From Phormidesmis priestleyi Ana (GTDB lineage Bacteria; Cyanobacteriota; Cyanobacteriia; Phormidesmidales; Phormidesmidaceae), in NCBI GenBank assembly GCA_001314865.1, contig LJZR01000021.1, positions 32,253 through 96,252 of the forward strand: DNA of 64,000 nucleotides, in the 5' to 3' direction. The position numbers were made by a program, and so were the translations under genes. The notes beneath the pieces were generated by a model that had not been told where the DNA came from, did no database searches, and worked only from the letters and a program-made list of their open reading frames with translations. Shown piece by piece: positions 36,635 through 45,861 of the stretch (position 1 is the stretch's first letter; every line of letters begins with the position of its first letter).

Positions 36635-38785
36635 ATGCCTTTGATTGAGAGCGCTATTGGCGGCATTGCCGTTGCGATATTTGACCAGGCAATAAAGGCC
36701 GGTAAGTATGCTACGAAAGAAATCAGAGGGGCTTATGACGATGTTCAGCATCAGCAGCGGGTCATCGCTGCGGCAAATGCCTATATTGACAATTACTTTA
36801 ACCGGCATTGTCAGATTAAAATTATGCCGGGGCTAATGAAAGAGCCTTTGAGCTTGGAGTCTATTTATACAGATGTTAAGTTGCTGAATGAATCAAGTAT
36901 CGGCGCTTTTGCTGATGCTGGAGAGTTAGAAAGCACGTACCGAAAAAAGGGGAAACGTAGTTTTGGGAACAGTGATGCCGAGCGCGTTAGCGGGATTGAG
37001 ATTGCTAACCGCGAGCCGTTTTTAACGGTGTTGGGTGGGCCAGGGATTGGAAAGTCTACCTTTTTGAGAAAGATTGGATTGGAGGCACTTAAGAAGGGGG
37101 GAAGCATTGAGCGGGAGTGTATTCCTGTTTTTTTGGAGCTGAAGAAGTTTAGAGAAGAAACTGTTGATATTAAGCAGAAGATCGTTGAAGAGTTTAATAT
37201 CTGTAAGTTTCCAGCAGCGGAAGCTTTAGTAGAGTCCGCGTTAGAGCAAGGAAAACTTTTGGTGCTATTCGATGGCTTGGACGAAGTGCCGTCGAAAAAT
37301 CTGAACAGAGTGATTGAAAACATAGAAGACTTTGTAGATAAGCACGACAAAAATAGATTTGTTGCCTCTTGTCGTGTTGCCGCTTATCGCAGCAGCTTTC
37401 GTCGCTTTAAAGATGTCACGATTGCCGAATTTGACAATGAGCAAATAGAACAGTTTATTCGTCGGTGGTTTAGCGCACCAGAAGACCAAGTACTAGAGAC
37501 GGCAACCAAGTACTTGGAACTGCTGAACCAAAAGGAACATAAGGCCACTAAAGAACTGGCGCAGACTCCCCTCCTGCTGACGTTTTTGTGCTTACTGTAC
37601 GACCGTAAGCAAATGCTGCCTAGCAAGCGCAGCACGCTGTACGGTCGGGCGTTGGATATTATTTTAGATGAGTGGTCGGCGCAAAAGCGTTTGGAAAGAG
37701 ACCCCATTCACGAACGGCTCAATCCTGACCTAGAAAAGATACTGCTGGCTGAGATAGCCTATGAAAGCTTTAGTCAGGATCAGCTGTTTTTCTCTAAGGA
37801 AGTGATTACCAAGCGCATCGCTAGCTTTCTTGCTGACACGCTGGAAAATCCCAAGTATTTAGATGCTGATAAAGTATTGACCGCAATTGAGGTGCAGCAA
37901 GGCATTTTAGTGGAAAGGGCAACCGATGCCTACTCCTTTTCGCATCTGACCTTGCAGGAGTATTTAGCGGCGCTGCATATTGTAGAAAACCAGCTTGAAG
38001 GAGAACTGGTTAGTGAGCATCTTTTTGAAGAAAGTTGGCGTGAGGTCTTTTTGCTTGTCTCAGGACTGATGGGCAACCGGGCTTTGCAATTACTGACTGC
38101 GATGGAACGGAAGACGCGGGCTTACATTGAACCCCATGATAAGTTGAAAAATTTAGTGCAGTGGGCAGCGGTTAATAAAGTAGGGGAATCTAAGCTGTAT
38201 GAACGAGCGATAATGCTAGCGATCACCAGAGCCAAACTCATGGACAGCGCCTTCAACAACGTCACTGCCAACAACGTCACTGTCAGCGCTAGATATATTG
38301 CTAGAGACATCGCTTTAGCCTTCGCCGGAGCCTACACTAAAGCTATCGAAGCTGCCTTTGACAATGCTATCTTTAGCGCTAGAACCAACGCCAAAGCGAG
38401 AGCCAGGACACTCTTTAGCTCCCGAGTCGGTTGTATGGTCAGTGAAAGTGCCAGTGCCTTCGCCGAGGCAAGTGCCAGTGATCATCATTTCTTAAATGCA
38501 TTGTCTATGCTAACAATTGGTGGTAAGCTGTCGAGCCACGAGAAAAATATTCCAAACGTTGATGCGCCATCTGAAGCCTGGCAAAACTGGGTTGAACAGT
38601 TGGAGCTCATTTGGCTAGCAGCGTTTGAACTTACCCAAGACGCTGTTACTTTTTCTGAAGCAGAAGCAGAAGTGCTAAGAAACTACCTCTATGCCACTGA
38701 GCTACTTATCCACTGCAAAGAATCTGCCATTCGCGTTTCGCGCAGTGAGTGGGCGGCGCTAGAGGCTCGGTTGCTTACCATTTAG
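36635..38785 (+). CDS. NACHT-domain NTPase, candidate STAND-type defence protein
   Basis: 716 residues. An N-terminal helical region of about 120 residues precedes the NACHT domain. Walker A is GGPGIGKSTFLRKI (about 133-146), Walker B is LLVLFDGLDEVP (about 207-218), followed by sensor-like FVASCRVAAYRS. A winged-helix/NACHT-associated part leads to FSHLTLQEYLAALHI. The C-terminus has an Ala-rich segment with several NNVTANNVTV- and SASAFAEASAS-type repeats (about 530-620). A helical end (LRNYLYATELLIHCKES ... SRSEWAALEARLL) resembles the C-terminal helical domain of cyanobacterial NACHT proteins. Related bacterial NACHT proteins protect against phage. No separate effector gene lies beside it. 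Confidence 0.92.
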   Translation: MPLIESAIGGIAVAIFDQAIKAGKYATKEIRGAYDDVQHQQRVIAAANAYIDNYFNRHCQIKIMPGLMKEPLSLESIYTDVKLLNESSIGAFADAGELESTYRKKGKRSFGNSDAERVSGIEIANREPFLTVLGGPGIGKSTFLRKIGLEALKKGGSIERECIPVFLELKKFREETVDIKQKIVEEFNICKFPAAEALVESALEQGKLLVLFDGLDEVPSKNLNRVIENIEDFVDKHDKNRFVASCRVAAYRSSFRRFKDVTIAEFDNEQIEQFIRRWFSAPEDQVLETATKYLELLNQKEHKATKELAQTPLLLTFLCLLYDRKQMLPSKRSTLYGRALDIILDEWSAQKRLERDPIHERLNPDLEKILLAEIAYESFSQDQLFFSKEVITKRIASFLADTLENPKYLDADKVLTAIEVQQGILVERATDAYSFSHLTLQEYLAALHIVENQLEGELVSEHLFEESWREVFLLVSGLMGNRALQLLTAMERKTRAYIEPHDKLKNLVQWAAVNKVGESKLYERAIMLAITRAKLMDSAFNNVTANNVTVSARYIARDIALAFAGAYTKAIEAAFDNAIFSARTNAKARARTLFSSRVGCMVSESASAFAEASASDHHFLNALSMLTIGGKLSSHEKNIPNVDAPSEAWQNWVEQLELIWLAAFELTQDAVTFSEAEAEVLRNYLYATELLIHCKESAIRVSRSEWAALEARLLTI

Positions 38786-38898
38786 CCCTGCCCTGCTCAG
38801 CTATTGTATTTATCTACCTACTAGGCTCCCCATTGCCTTATCGCTGCCTTCTCCGCCTATACCTGACATCAAAGGCTTGATGCTCAAGCTGCTCGCAC

Positions 38899-39412
38899 TC
38901 ATCGCCGCGCGACATTCATAAGCTCATTTGTAAGATCTTCTCTTAGCCGAGCGACATTGATCGGTTCATCTGTGAGATCCGCTTCTGGCTGAGCGACATT
39001 GATGGGTTCATTTCCCAGTTCTGTTTCTAGTCGAGTGGCATTTATTCATGCATTTGATAGGTTCTGCTTCTAGTTGAGTGGCATTTATTCATGCATTTCT
39101 CAGTTCTGCTTCTAGTCGAGTGGCATTTATTGATGCATTTCTCAGTTCTGCTTCTAGTTGAGTGACATTTATTGATGCATTTCTCAGTTCTGCTTCTATG
39201 CGAGTGACATTTGTTGATGCATTTGTAGGTTCTACTTCTATCCGAGTGGCATTGATTGATGCGTTTCCTAGTTTTACTTCTAGTCGAGTGGCATTGATTG
39301 ATGCATTTCTTAGTTCTGCTTCTATCTGAGTGGCATTGGTTTATGCATTTCCCAGTTTTGCTTCTATCTGAGTGGCATTGGTTTATGCATTTGTAAGATC
39401 TACTGCTTGCTA
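38899..39412 (-). pseudogene. Decayed array of 42-bp repeats coding a 14-residue unit
   Basis: Twelve units occur at a spacing of exactly 42 bp (one step of 43 bp at 39035-39078). On the minus strand they read as LEAELRNASINATR-like 14-mers, two heptads each, with Arg codons varying as CGA/CGG/CGC, Gln as CAA/CAG and Leu/Ile exchange at the first position. The synonymous pattern indicates former coding. In-frame TAA or TGA codons in some units (SER codon TCA changed) and the one-base insertion break the frame, and no start codon is found. The plus strand is also interrupted. The array begins 113 bp after the NACHT gene, facing it. Confidence 0.75.
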
Positions 39413-39670
39413 AACCGCTTTTGCGCGAGCTTTAGTCTGAGAGCGACGGTGCAATCGGCCTTGTGTTGCCTCAGTAATGCCTAACTATTTGGCAGGAGAG
39501 GACGCTAGCCGAGCCCGTTAGAAAAAACATGCAGCCGTCATTTTTATAATATGTAACGCAAAAAAGTAAGCTTTGTTACTTAAAAAAACTAGAACTGATA
39601 CCAACGATACAGAAAATAATTTTTAAGAGTAGTTCGACATTTTTTATATGTATTCAAAATAACAGAATCA

Positions 39671-39684
39671 GTAGAATTGAGTAC
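39671..39684 (+). promoter_or_regulatory. NtcA-consensus site GTA-N8-TAC
   Basis: GTAGAATTGAGTAC matches GTA-N8-TAC exactly. NtcA is the cyanobacterial nitrogen regulator, and such a site is expected for genes induced by nitrogen starvation. It lies about 670 bp before the nifB start, so the transcript would have a long leader; a matching -10 box is not certain (TATTAAAC lies 12 bases downstream). Confidence 0.5.
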
Positions 39685-39757
39685 TCAACAAGTCGCTTAT
39701 TAAACATGTACTCAGTCGCCTGAATCCCCCTAAGTGAAAGCACTGTAGCTGAGTACA
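39677..39757. promoter_or_regulatory. Clustered TGAGTAC palindromes upstream of nifB
   Basis: TTGAGTACTCAA (39677-39688) is a perfect 12-bp palindrome overlapping the NtcA-type site. TGTACTCAG (39707-39715) and CTGAGTACA (39749-39757) form a further inverted pair 33 bp apart. The shared core GAGTAC occurs in all. They may bind a regulator or form an RNA stem. Confidence 0.5.
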
Positions 39758-40184
39758 GTAATTATCGGAGGGGGGCAGAAAAATGCCAGCGCAAGAATCG
39801 AAAAATACCCGTACCCTGTGCAGCAAAAAAGATCTTTTCCCCACTTTGCAAGGCCTCTAGCAAATGAGTGCAACGGTAATCATTCAATAAATCCTACCGA
39901 GCTAGCGTTTTTAGTCACTTTTTTAGCCCCTGCTATAACTTTTTCATCGACGAGCACCTAAGTCTTCCAAATCGTAAGACCTTATCAAGCATTCGCTCCT
40001 AGAGTGAGTGAAATTAACTAAAGCGCAACGTCAACTTTGGCTCGGTTAGAGCTTTTTTTACCCTCGACGCTTTGCCCTTTAGCTTTCAAAAACGCTGAGC
40101 CCTGCAAGATTTAGTCCCGCTTTGAAAGGCTCCCAACCCCCAGGTGCTCCGTCGATACACTCTATTTCTCTTACGACTCGTCAT

Positions 40185-40222
40185 GGTGTTGTACAACTCC
40201 CAAATCTAACTCGTACAACACC
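40185..40222. promoter_or_regulatory. 10-bp inverted repeat GGTGTTGTAC upstream of nifB
   Basis: GGTGTTGTAC (40185-40194) and GTACAACACC (40213-40222) are perfect complements with an 18-base loop. The left arm also belongs to the palindrome GTTGTACAAC. It lies 130 bp before nifB and could be an operator or leader hairpin. Confidence 0.45.
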
Positions 40223-40230
40223 ACTTCCTC

Positions 40231-40330
40231 CCTCTTTCTTATCCCTCTTTCTTCCCCCTTTCTCTTTCTTCCCCCTTTCTCTCTCTCCCACACTCCCCAC
40301 TCCCCACTCCCCATTTCCCCACTCCCCCAT
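40231..40330. repeat. Pyrimidine-rich short repeat tract before nifB
   Basis: CCCTCTTT/CTTCCCC units pass into heptamers of CCCCACT and CCCCATT. The same heptamer types recur before nifS, between nifS and nifU, and between nifK and nifZ. They are of the short tandemly repeated repetitive class known in cyanobacteria. Confidence 0.8.
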
Positions 40331-40351
40331 ATCTTTACCACCCACAAACCA

Positions 40352-41845
40352 ATGACGCCGCCACCCACCGCCCTTACCGCCGCGCCAACAACCTCCGGCC
40401 ACAACGTCGTCGCTCCTACAGCCCCTCAAGCCAAAGGCAGTAAGCCTGGCGGCTGCGGCTGTAGCCCCAAAAACGAAGTCGCCGTGAGTGACTCGCTCAA
40501 AGCCCGGATTGAAAACCATCCCTGCTACAGCGAATCAGCACACCACCACTATGCTCGCTTGCATGTTGCCGTTGCCCCTGCTTGCAACATTCAGTGCAAC
40601 TTTTGCAATCGCAAGTACGACTGTGCAAACGAGAGTCGGCCTGGCGTGGTAAGCGAACTCCTCACCCCCGAAGAAGCCGCTCATAAGGCACTGGTGGTTG
40701 CAGGCAAAATTCCTCAAATGTCGGTACTGGGCATCGCTGGCCCTGGCGACCCGCTAGCAAACCCCGAAAAAACCTTTCGCACCTTTGAATTAGTCGCCGA
40801 GCAAGCACCCGACATTAAGCTGTGTTTGTCTACCAATGGGTTGATGCTGCCTGACTATGTAGATCGCATTAAAGCGCTCAATGTGGATCATGTCACTATC
40901 ACTATTAATATGGTCGATCCGGCCATTGGCGAGAAAATTTATCCCTGGGTGCATTATCGCCGCAAGCGCTATCGCGGTATTGAAGGGGTGAAAATTTTAC
41001 ACCAGCGGCAAATGGAAGGCTTAGAAATGCTGAAAGAAGCCGACATTTTGTGCAAAGTGAACTCCGTGCTCATTCCCGGCATTAACGATGAGCATATGCC
41101 AGCCGTGAACCAGGCAGTGAGAGAACGCGGCGCATTTTTACACAATATTATGCCGTTGATTTCAGCGCCCGAACATGGCACCTACTTTGGCCTAAACGGT
41201 CAGCGTGGCCCCACCCCTACAGAACTCAAAGCCGTGCAAGACAAATGCGCTGGCAATATGAAAATTATGCGCCACTGCCGTCAGTGTCGGGCCGATGCCG
41301 TGGGCCTATTAGGTGAAGACCGCAGCCAGGAATTCACCAAAGACAAGTTTATGGACATGCCGGTAGACTACAACGCCAAAAAGCGAGAAGCCGTTCGTTT
41401 GGATATTAAACAAAAAGAAGCTGCGATCGCTCAAAGAAGAGAAGCCGCTGCTGAAAAAGTCGCCAACAGCCAAGCCGCTGAAACTTTAGCCGACTCTCCT
41501 AAAGTCCTCGTAGCAGTCGCTACCAAAGGCGGCGGCCTAGTGAACCAACACTTTGGCCATGCCAAAGAATTCATGATTTACGAAGTAGATGCCGCCACGG
41601 TTAAGTTCATCGGTCATCGCAAAGTTGCCGACTACTGCCAAAGCGGCTATGGCGAAGCCGCAACCCTCACCGGCATCATTGAAACTATTGCCGACTGCCG
41701 AGCCGTACTCGCCGCCAAAGTCGGCCCCTGCCCCACCAAAGATCTGCAAAAAGCAGGGCTCTTTGTGGTTGAAGCCTACGACGTTATCGAAGCCGTCGCC
41801 CGAGAGTTTTACAACGAGCATGTTTTAACCACCGTTTATGTATAG
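40352..41845 (+). CDS. nifB: Nitrogenase cofactor biosynthesis protein NifB
   Basis: 497 residues. Radical SAM enzyme that builds the NifB-co precursor of FeMo-co from Fe-S clusters. The SAM cluster motif [14 protein letters not shown] is at about residue 80, with an N-terminal GGCGCSP motif that may carry another cluster, and [16 protein letters not shown] downstream. The C-terminal 110 residues form a NifX/NifB-type cofactor-binding domain ([21 protein letters not shown]). The N-terminal 35 residues are Pro/Thr/Ala-rich. It is the first gene of the nif run; fdxN follows after 151 bp. Confidence 0.97.
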   Translation: MTPPPTALTAAPTTSGHNVVAPTAPQAKGSKPGGCGCSPKNEVAVSDSLKARIENHPCYSESAHHHYARLHVAVAPACNIQCNFCNRKYDCANESRPGVVSELLTPEEAAHKALVVAGKIPQMSVLGIAGPGDPLANPEKTFRTFELVAEQAPDIKLCLSTNGLMLPDYVDRIKALNVDHVTITINMVDPAIGEKIYPWVHYRRKRYRGIEGVKILHQRQMEGLEMLKEADILCKVNSVLIPGINDEHMPAVNQAVRERGAFLHNIMPLISAPEHGTYFGLNGQRGPTPTELKAVQDKCAGNMKIMRHCRQCRADAVGLLGEDRSQEFTKDKFMDMPVDYNAKKREAVRLDIKQKEAAIAQRREAAAEKVANSQAAETLADSPKVLVAVATKGGGLVNQHFGHAKEFMIYEVDAATVKFIGHRKVADYCQSGYGEAATLTGIIETIADCRAVLAAKVGPCPTKDLQKAGLFVVEAYDVIEAVAREFYNEHVLTTVYV

Positions 41846-41996
41846 ATGAGGGCCTTATAGATGAGGGCCTAAGAACCATGCATTCAACCAAACAACCAAA
41901 CAACCAAACCCTCGCCCCTGATATATCGCAACAAATCTTCTATCGCCCTAAAGAAATCGCCTTGAAGAAATAGACCTATCAAAAAGGAACCGAATC

Positions 41997-42386
41997 ATGG
42001 CCTACACCATCACCGACAAATGCATTGGCTGCCAACGCTGCGTCCCCAACTGCCCCACCAACGCCATTGAACGGGATGGTGCAACCTTTCGGATCAACGC
42101 CGACCTATGCAACAACTGCAAAGGCTTCCACAGCATTCCACAATGCTGGGCCGTATGCCCCACCGACCAAGGTTGCGTTTCTCTTTCAGCCGGTAGCAGC
42201 TCATTTACCCTTGGCAACGCCCTAGAAACCTCAACAGACTACTGGAAAGCATGGCTCGCCGCCTACAACCAAAGAGTCTCACGCCTCAAACACTCCCCCG
42301 AATCCGACTACTGGCACGACTGGTTTAACAGCTACTCCCAAACCCTCAAAAAACTCCAAACCCCCAACCCCGCCAACACCCCCTAG
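41997..42386 (+). CDS. fdxN: Ferredoxin FdxN, 2[4Fe-4S] type
   Basis: 129 residues. The first cluster motif is CIGCQRCVPNCP and the second CNNCKGFHSIPQCWAVCP, with the widened spacing usual for NifB-linked FdxN. The C-terminal half is an extra helical region with two similar segments, DYWKAWLAAYNQRVSRL and DYWHDWFNSYSQTLKKL, that look like an internal duplication. It is encoded between nifB and nifS, as in other cyanobacteria, and is thought to donate electrons to NifB. A good GGA-type ribosome site (AAAAAGGAACC) precedes the ATG. Confidence 0.95.
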   Translation: MAYTITDKCIGCQRCVPNCPTNAIERDGATFRINADLCNNCKGFHSIPQCWAVCPTDQGCVSLSAGSSSFTLGNALETSTDYWKAWLAAYNQRVSRLKHSPESDYWHDWFNSYSQTLKKLQTPNPANTP

Positions 42387-42395
42387 TCCCCATCT

Positions 42396-42424
42396 TCTAT
42401 TCCCCACTCCCCACTCCCCCTTCT
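42396..42424. repeat. Heptamer repeat tract before nifS
   Basis: ATTCCCCACTCCCCACTCCCCC is a short run of the CCCCACT heptamer family in the 55-bp fdxN-nifS gap. Confidence 0.7.
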
Positions 42425-42441
42425 TCCCTCGGAGACGCCCA

Positions 42442-43659
42442 ATGGTCATTTACTTAGACAACAACGCCACCACCCAAATAGACCCCATTGTTTTACAAAC
42501 GATGTTGCCCTACCTGAGTGACTTCTACGGCAATCCGTCTTCCATGCATCGCTTTGGCGGCCAAGTCGGCGCGGCCCTTCAAGACGCCAGAGCCCAAGTT
42601 GCCGAACTTCTGGGCGCAGAAACCACCGAAATTGTGTTCAACAGCTGCGGCAGCGAAGGCAACAACACGGCTATTCATGCGGCCCTTGCCGCCCAGCCCG
42701 AAAAACGCCACATCGTAACAACCGCCGTAGAGCATCCCGCCATCCTTAATGTGTGCAAGCATTTAGAGAAAAAAGGCTATACCGTCACTTACCTATCGGT
42801 AGATGGGCGCGGCCAGCTTGACCTGATGGAAGTAGAAGCCGCAATTACAGGCGGCACCGCTTTGGTCACCACCATGTATGCCAACAACGAGACCGGGGTG
42901 ATTTTTCCGGTAGAACAAATTGGCGCGATCGCCAAAGAATGCGGTGCCACCTTCCATGTCGATGCCGTTCAAGCCGTCGGCAAAATCCCCATCAACCTTA
43001 AAAACAGCACCATTGATCTGCTCACCCTTTCGGGCCACAAACTCCATGCCCCCAAAGGCATTGGTGCCCTCTACATCCGTCGCGGCTTCCGCTTTCGTTC
43101 ATTCATTTTGGGCGGCCATCAAGAACGGGGTAGAAGAGCCGGAACCCCCAACGTCGCCAGCATCGTCGCCCTGGGCAAAGCCGCAGAAATCGCCCAACAA
43201 CACCTGCAAACCCTAGACTCCTCCAATCCCTTAAACAATCCAGAACGCCAGCTCAGAGACTTATTAGAACAACAAATTTTAGCCACCATTCCCAACTGCG
43301 CCGTCAACGGTGGCGGCACCCATCGCCTACCCAACACCACCAACATCGGCTTCAAATATATCGAAGGCGAAGCCATCCTGTTCATGCTCGACAAACACAG
43401 CATCTGCGCCTCTTCTGGATCAGCCTGCTCCTCCGGCTCTCTCGATCCCTCCCATGTACTCACCGCCATGGGCCTGCCTTACACCATCCTCCACGGCTCC
43501 ATTCGCTTTAGCCTCTCCCGCTTCACCACCGAAACCGACATTCAACAAGTCCTCACCGTCCTCCCCACCATTGTTGAAAAACTCCGAGCCATGTCCCCCT
43601 TCAACAGCGACGACTCCACCTGGCTCCAAAGCCGCACCCTAACCCCCACCCCCACCTAA
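42442..43659 (+). CDS. nifS: Cysteine desulfurase NifS
   Basis: 405 residues. PLP enzyme that takes sulfur from cysteine for Fe-S cluster assembly on NifU. The start YLDNNATTQIDP, the PLP-lysine block LSGHKLHAPKGIGALY (about 190-205) and the catalytic-Cys loop CASSGSACSSGSLDPSHVL (about 318-336) are all conserved in class I desulfurases. The ribosome site CTCGGAG lies at 42428-42434. It is followed by a 180-bp gap made almost wholly of heptamer repeats and then by nifU. Confidence 0.97.
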   Translation: MVIYLDNNATTQIDPIVLQTMLPYLSDFYGNPSSMHRFGGQVGAALQDARAQVAELLGAETTEIVFNSCGSEGNNTAIHAALAAQPEKRHIVTTAVEHPAILNVCKHLEKKGYTVTYLSVDGRGQLDLMEVEAAITGGTALVTTMYANNETGVIFPVEQIGAIAKECGATFHVDAVQAVGKIPINLKNSTIDLLTLSGHKLHAPKGIGALYIRRGFRFRSFILGGHQERGRRAGTPNVASIVALGKAAEIAQQHLQTLDSSNPLNNPERQLRDLLEQQILATIPNCAVNGGGTHRLPNTTNIGFKYIEGEAILFMLDKHSICASSGSACSSGSLDPSHVLTAMGLPYTILHGSIRFSLSRFTTETDIQQVLTVLPTIVEKLRAMSPFNSDDSTWLQSRTLTPTPT

Positions 43660-43667
43660 CCCCCTCT

Positions 43668-43816
43668 CCCTCTTCCCTCTTCCCTCTTCCCTCTTCCCTC
43701 TTCCCTCTTCCCTCTTCCCTCTTCCCTCTTCCCTCTTCCCTCTTCCCCCATTCCCCATTCCCCACTCCCCATTCCCCACTCCCCATTCCCCATTCCCCAT
43801 TCCCCATTCCCCATCC
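43668..43816. repeat. Two adjoining heptamer arrays between nifS and nifU
   Basis: Eleven perfect copies of CCCTCTT (43668-43744) are followed by about ten copies of CCCCATT or CCCCACT (43746-43816). The array fills most of the nifS-nifU gap. The complementary strand is open in all frames only because the unit has no stop, which creates false long frames. Confidence 0.95.
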
Positions 43817-43838
43817 CCCCTCCACCCCCGAAACTACC

Positions 43839-44711
43839 ATGTGGGACTATTCCGAAAAAGTACTCGACCTCTTTTACAACCCCGTCAACCAAGGGGCGAT
43901 CGCAGACCCTAACGAACCCGATGTGGCCGTTGTCTTTGGTGAAGTTGGCAGCATTGCCTGCGGTGATGCCCTCAGACTGCATCTTAAAATTCAACAATCT
44001 ACAGAGATCATTCAAGATGCAAGATTCCAAACCTTTGGCTGCACGAGTGCGATCGCCTCTTCCTCTGCCCTAACCGAAATCATCAAGCAAAAAACGCTCG
44101 ACGAAGCCCTACATATCACCAACAAAGACATTGCCGACTACCTCGGCGGCCTCCCCGAAGCCAAAATGCACTGCTCCGTCATGGGCCAAGAAGCCCTCGA
44201 AGCCGCCATTTACAAATATCGCGGCATTGAAGTTGAGCAGCATGACGACGACGATGGCACCCTCATTTGTGCTTGCTACGGCATCTCCGAGCCTCGCATT
44301 CGCCGCGTCATTATCGAAAACGATTTAACCACCGTTGAACAGGTTACTAACTATGTCAAAGCAGGCGGCGGCTGTGGCTCTTGCCTAGCAGGCATCGAAG
44401 ATTTGCTCATAGAAGTTCAGCAAGAAAGAGTCGCCCTCTCCCAAAGAGTCACCGCCGAAGTCGCGGCTACACCGCTCAGCCCCATTCAGAAAATTAACCT
44501 CATTCAACAGGTTCTTACCGAAGAGGTTCGGCCCATTTTACTCGCCGACGGCGGTGATATTGAACTTTACGACGTTAGCGGCGATGTCGTCAAAGTATCT
44601 CTCAAAGGTGCCTGCGGCGGCTGTGAAAGCAGCACCGTAACGCTAAAGAATTCAATTGAGACTAAGTTGCGATCGCGCGTTTCCCCCACGTTAACTGTCG
44701 TAGAAGCCTAA
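43839..44711 (+). CDS. nifU: Fe-S scaffold protein NifU
   Basis: 290 residues with the three-domain layout of diazotroph NifU. There is an IscU-like N-terminal scaffold (about 1-125, with CGDALRLHL, FGCTSAIASSS and HCSVMG). A central [2Fe-2S] BFD-like domain follows (CACYGISEPRIRRVI ... GGGCGSCLAGIEDLL, about 140-190). Last comes a C-terminal Nfu domain with CGGCESSTVTL (about 262-272). It receives sulfur from NifS and supplies clusters to NifH and to FeMo-co assembly. Confidence 0.97.
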   Translation: MWDYSEKVLDLFYNPVNQGAIADPNEPDVAVVFGEVGSIACGDALRLHLKIQQSTEIIQDARFQTFGCTSAIASSSALTEIIKQKTLDEALHITNKDIADYLGGLPEAKMHCSVMGQEALEAAIYKYRGIEVEQHDDDDGTLICACYGISEPRIRRVIIENDLTTVEQVTNYVKAGGGCGSCLAGIEDLLIEVQQERVALSQRVTAEVAATPLSPIQKINLIQQVLTEEVRPILLADGGDIELYDVSGDVVKVSLKGACGGCESSTVTLKNSIETKLRSRVSPTLTVVEA

Positions 44712-44779
44712 CGCTTACACCCCCTCATCCCCAGACCCCCTCTTAACCCATGGACATCCTCCACCCCACCCCCACCGTT

Positions 44780-44826
44780 GAACGTTCTCCTCCGATTTCA
44801 TGTGAACTGTTCAATATATCGTTCAA
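44780..44826. promoter_or_regulatory. GAAC/GTTC palindromes upstream of nifH
   Basis: GAACGTTC (44780-44787) and TGAACTGTTCA (44803-44813) are palindromes; two further GTTCAA half-sites stand at 44809 and 44821, 12 bp apart. They lie 40-90 bp before the nifH ATG. They may be a regulator binding site; no matching factor is encoded in the window. Confidence 0.45.
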
Positions 44827-44862
44827 TTCATTACTTTCGTTACAAACTTAGGAGACTTTTGA

Positions 44863-45741
<879 letters not shown>

Positions 45742-45773
45742 AAGTCGTAAAGAAGCCAGCCGTGATTTCTATC

Positions 45774-45803
45774 GGGGCTAAGCGAGCCCATGGCCTTAGC
45801 CCC
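45774..45803 (+). terminator. Stem-loop between nifH and nifD
   Basis: GGGGCTAAG (45774-45782) pairs perfectly with CTTAGCCCC (45795-45803) around a 12-base loop. There is no T run, so it more likely stabilises the 3' end of nifH mRNA or attenuates read-through to nifD than ends transcription fully. Confidence 0.65.
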
Positions 45804-45861
45804 CCTTATCTCCAACATCAAGCTACCTACAACTATTCCCTACAACTCTTGAGAGGGCATT

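Larger units (their letters stand above)
39413..40351. promoter_or_regulatory. Long leader/control region of the nif cluster
   Basis: About 940 bp without a convincing gene, ahead of nifB. It holds an NtcA-type site (39671-39684), TGAGTAC-type palindromes (39677-39757), an inverted repeat (40185-40222) and a pyrimidine-rich repeat tract (40231-40330), each described separately. A 25-codon frame (39783-39860) with a GGAGG-like sequence upstream is noted but not called. Confidence 0.55.

Noticed and set aside
39783..39860. 25-codon frame with GGAGG upstream in the nifB leader
   Set aside because: Too short to support without conservation; could be a leader peptide, but no regulatory structure links it to nifB.
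43656..44030. 124-codon minus-strand frame of Gly/Glu/Arg repeats
   Set aside because: Produced by the heptamer array, which has no stop codon on that strand.
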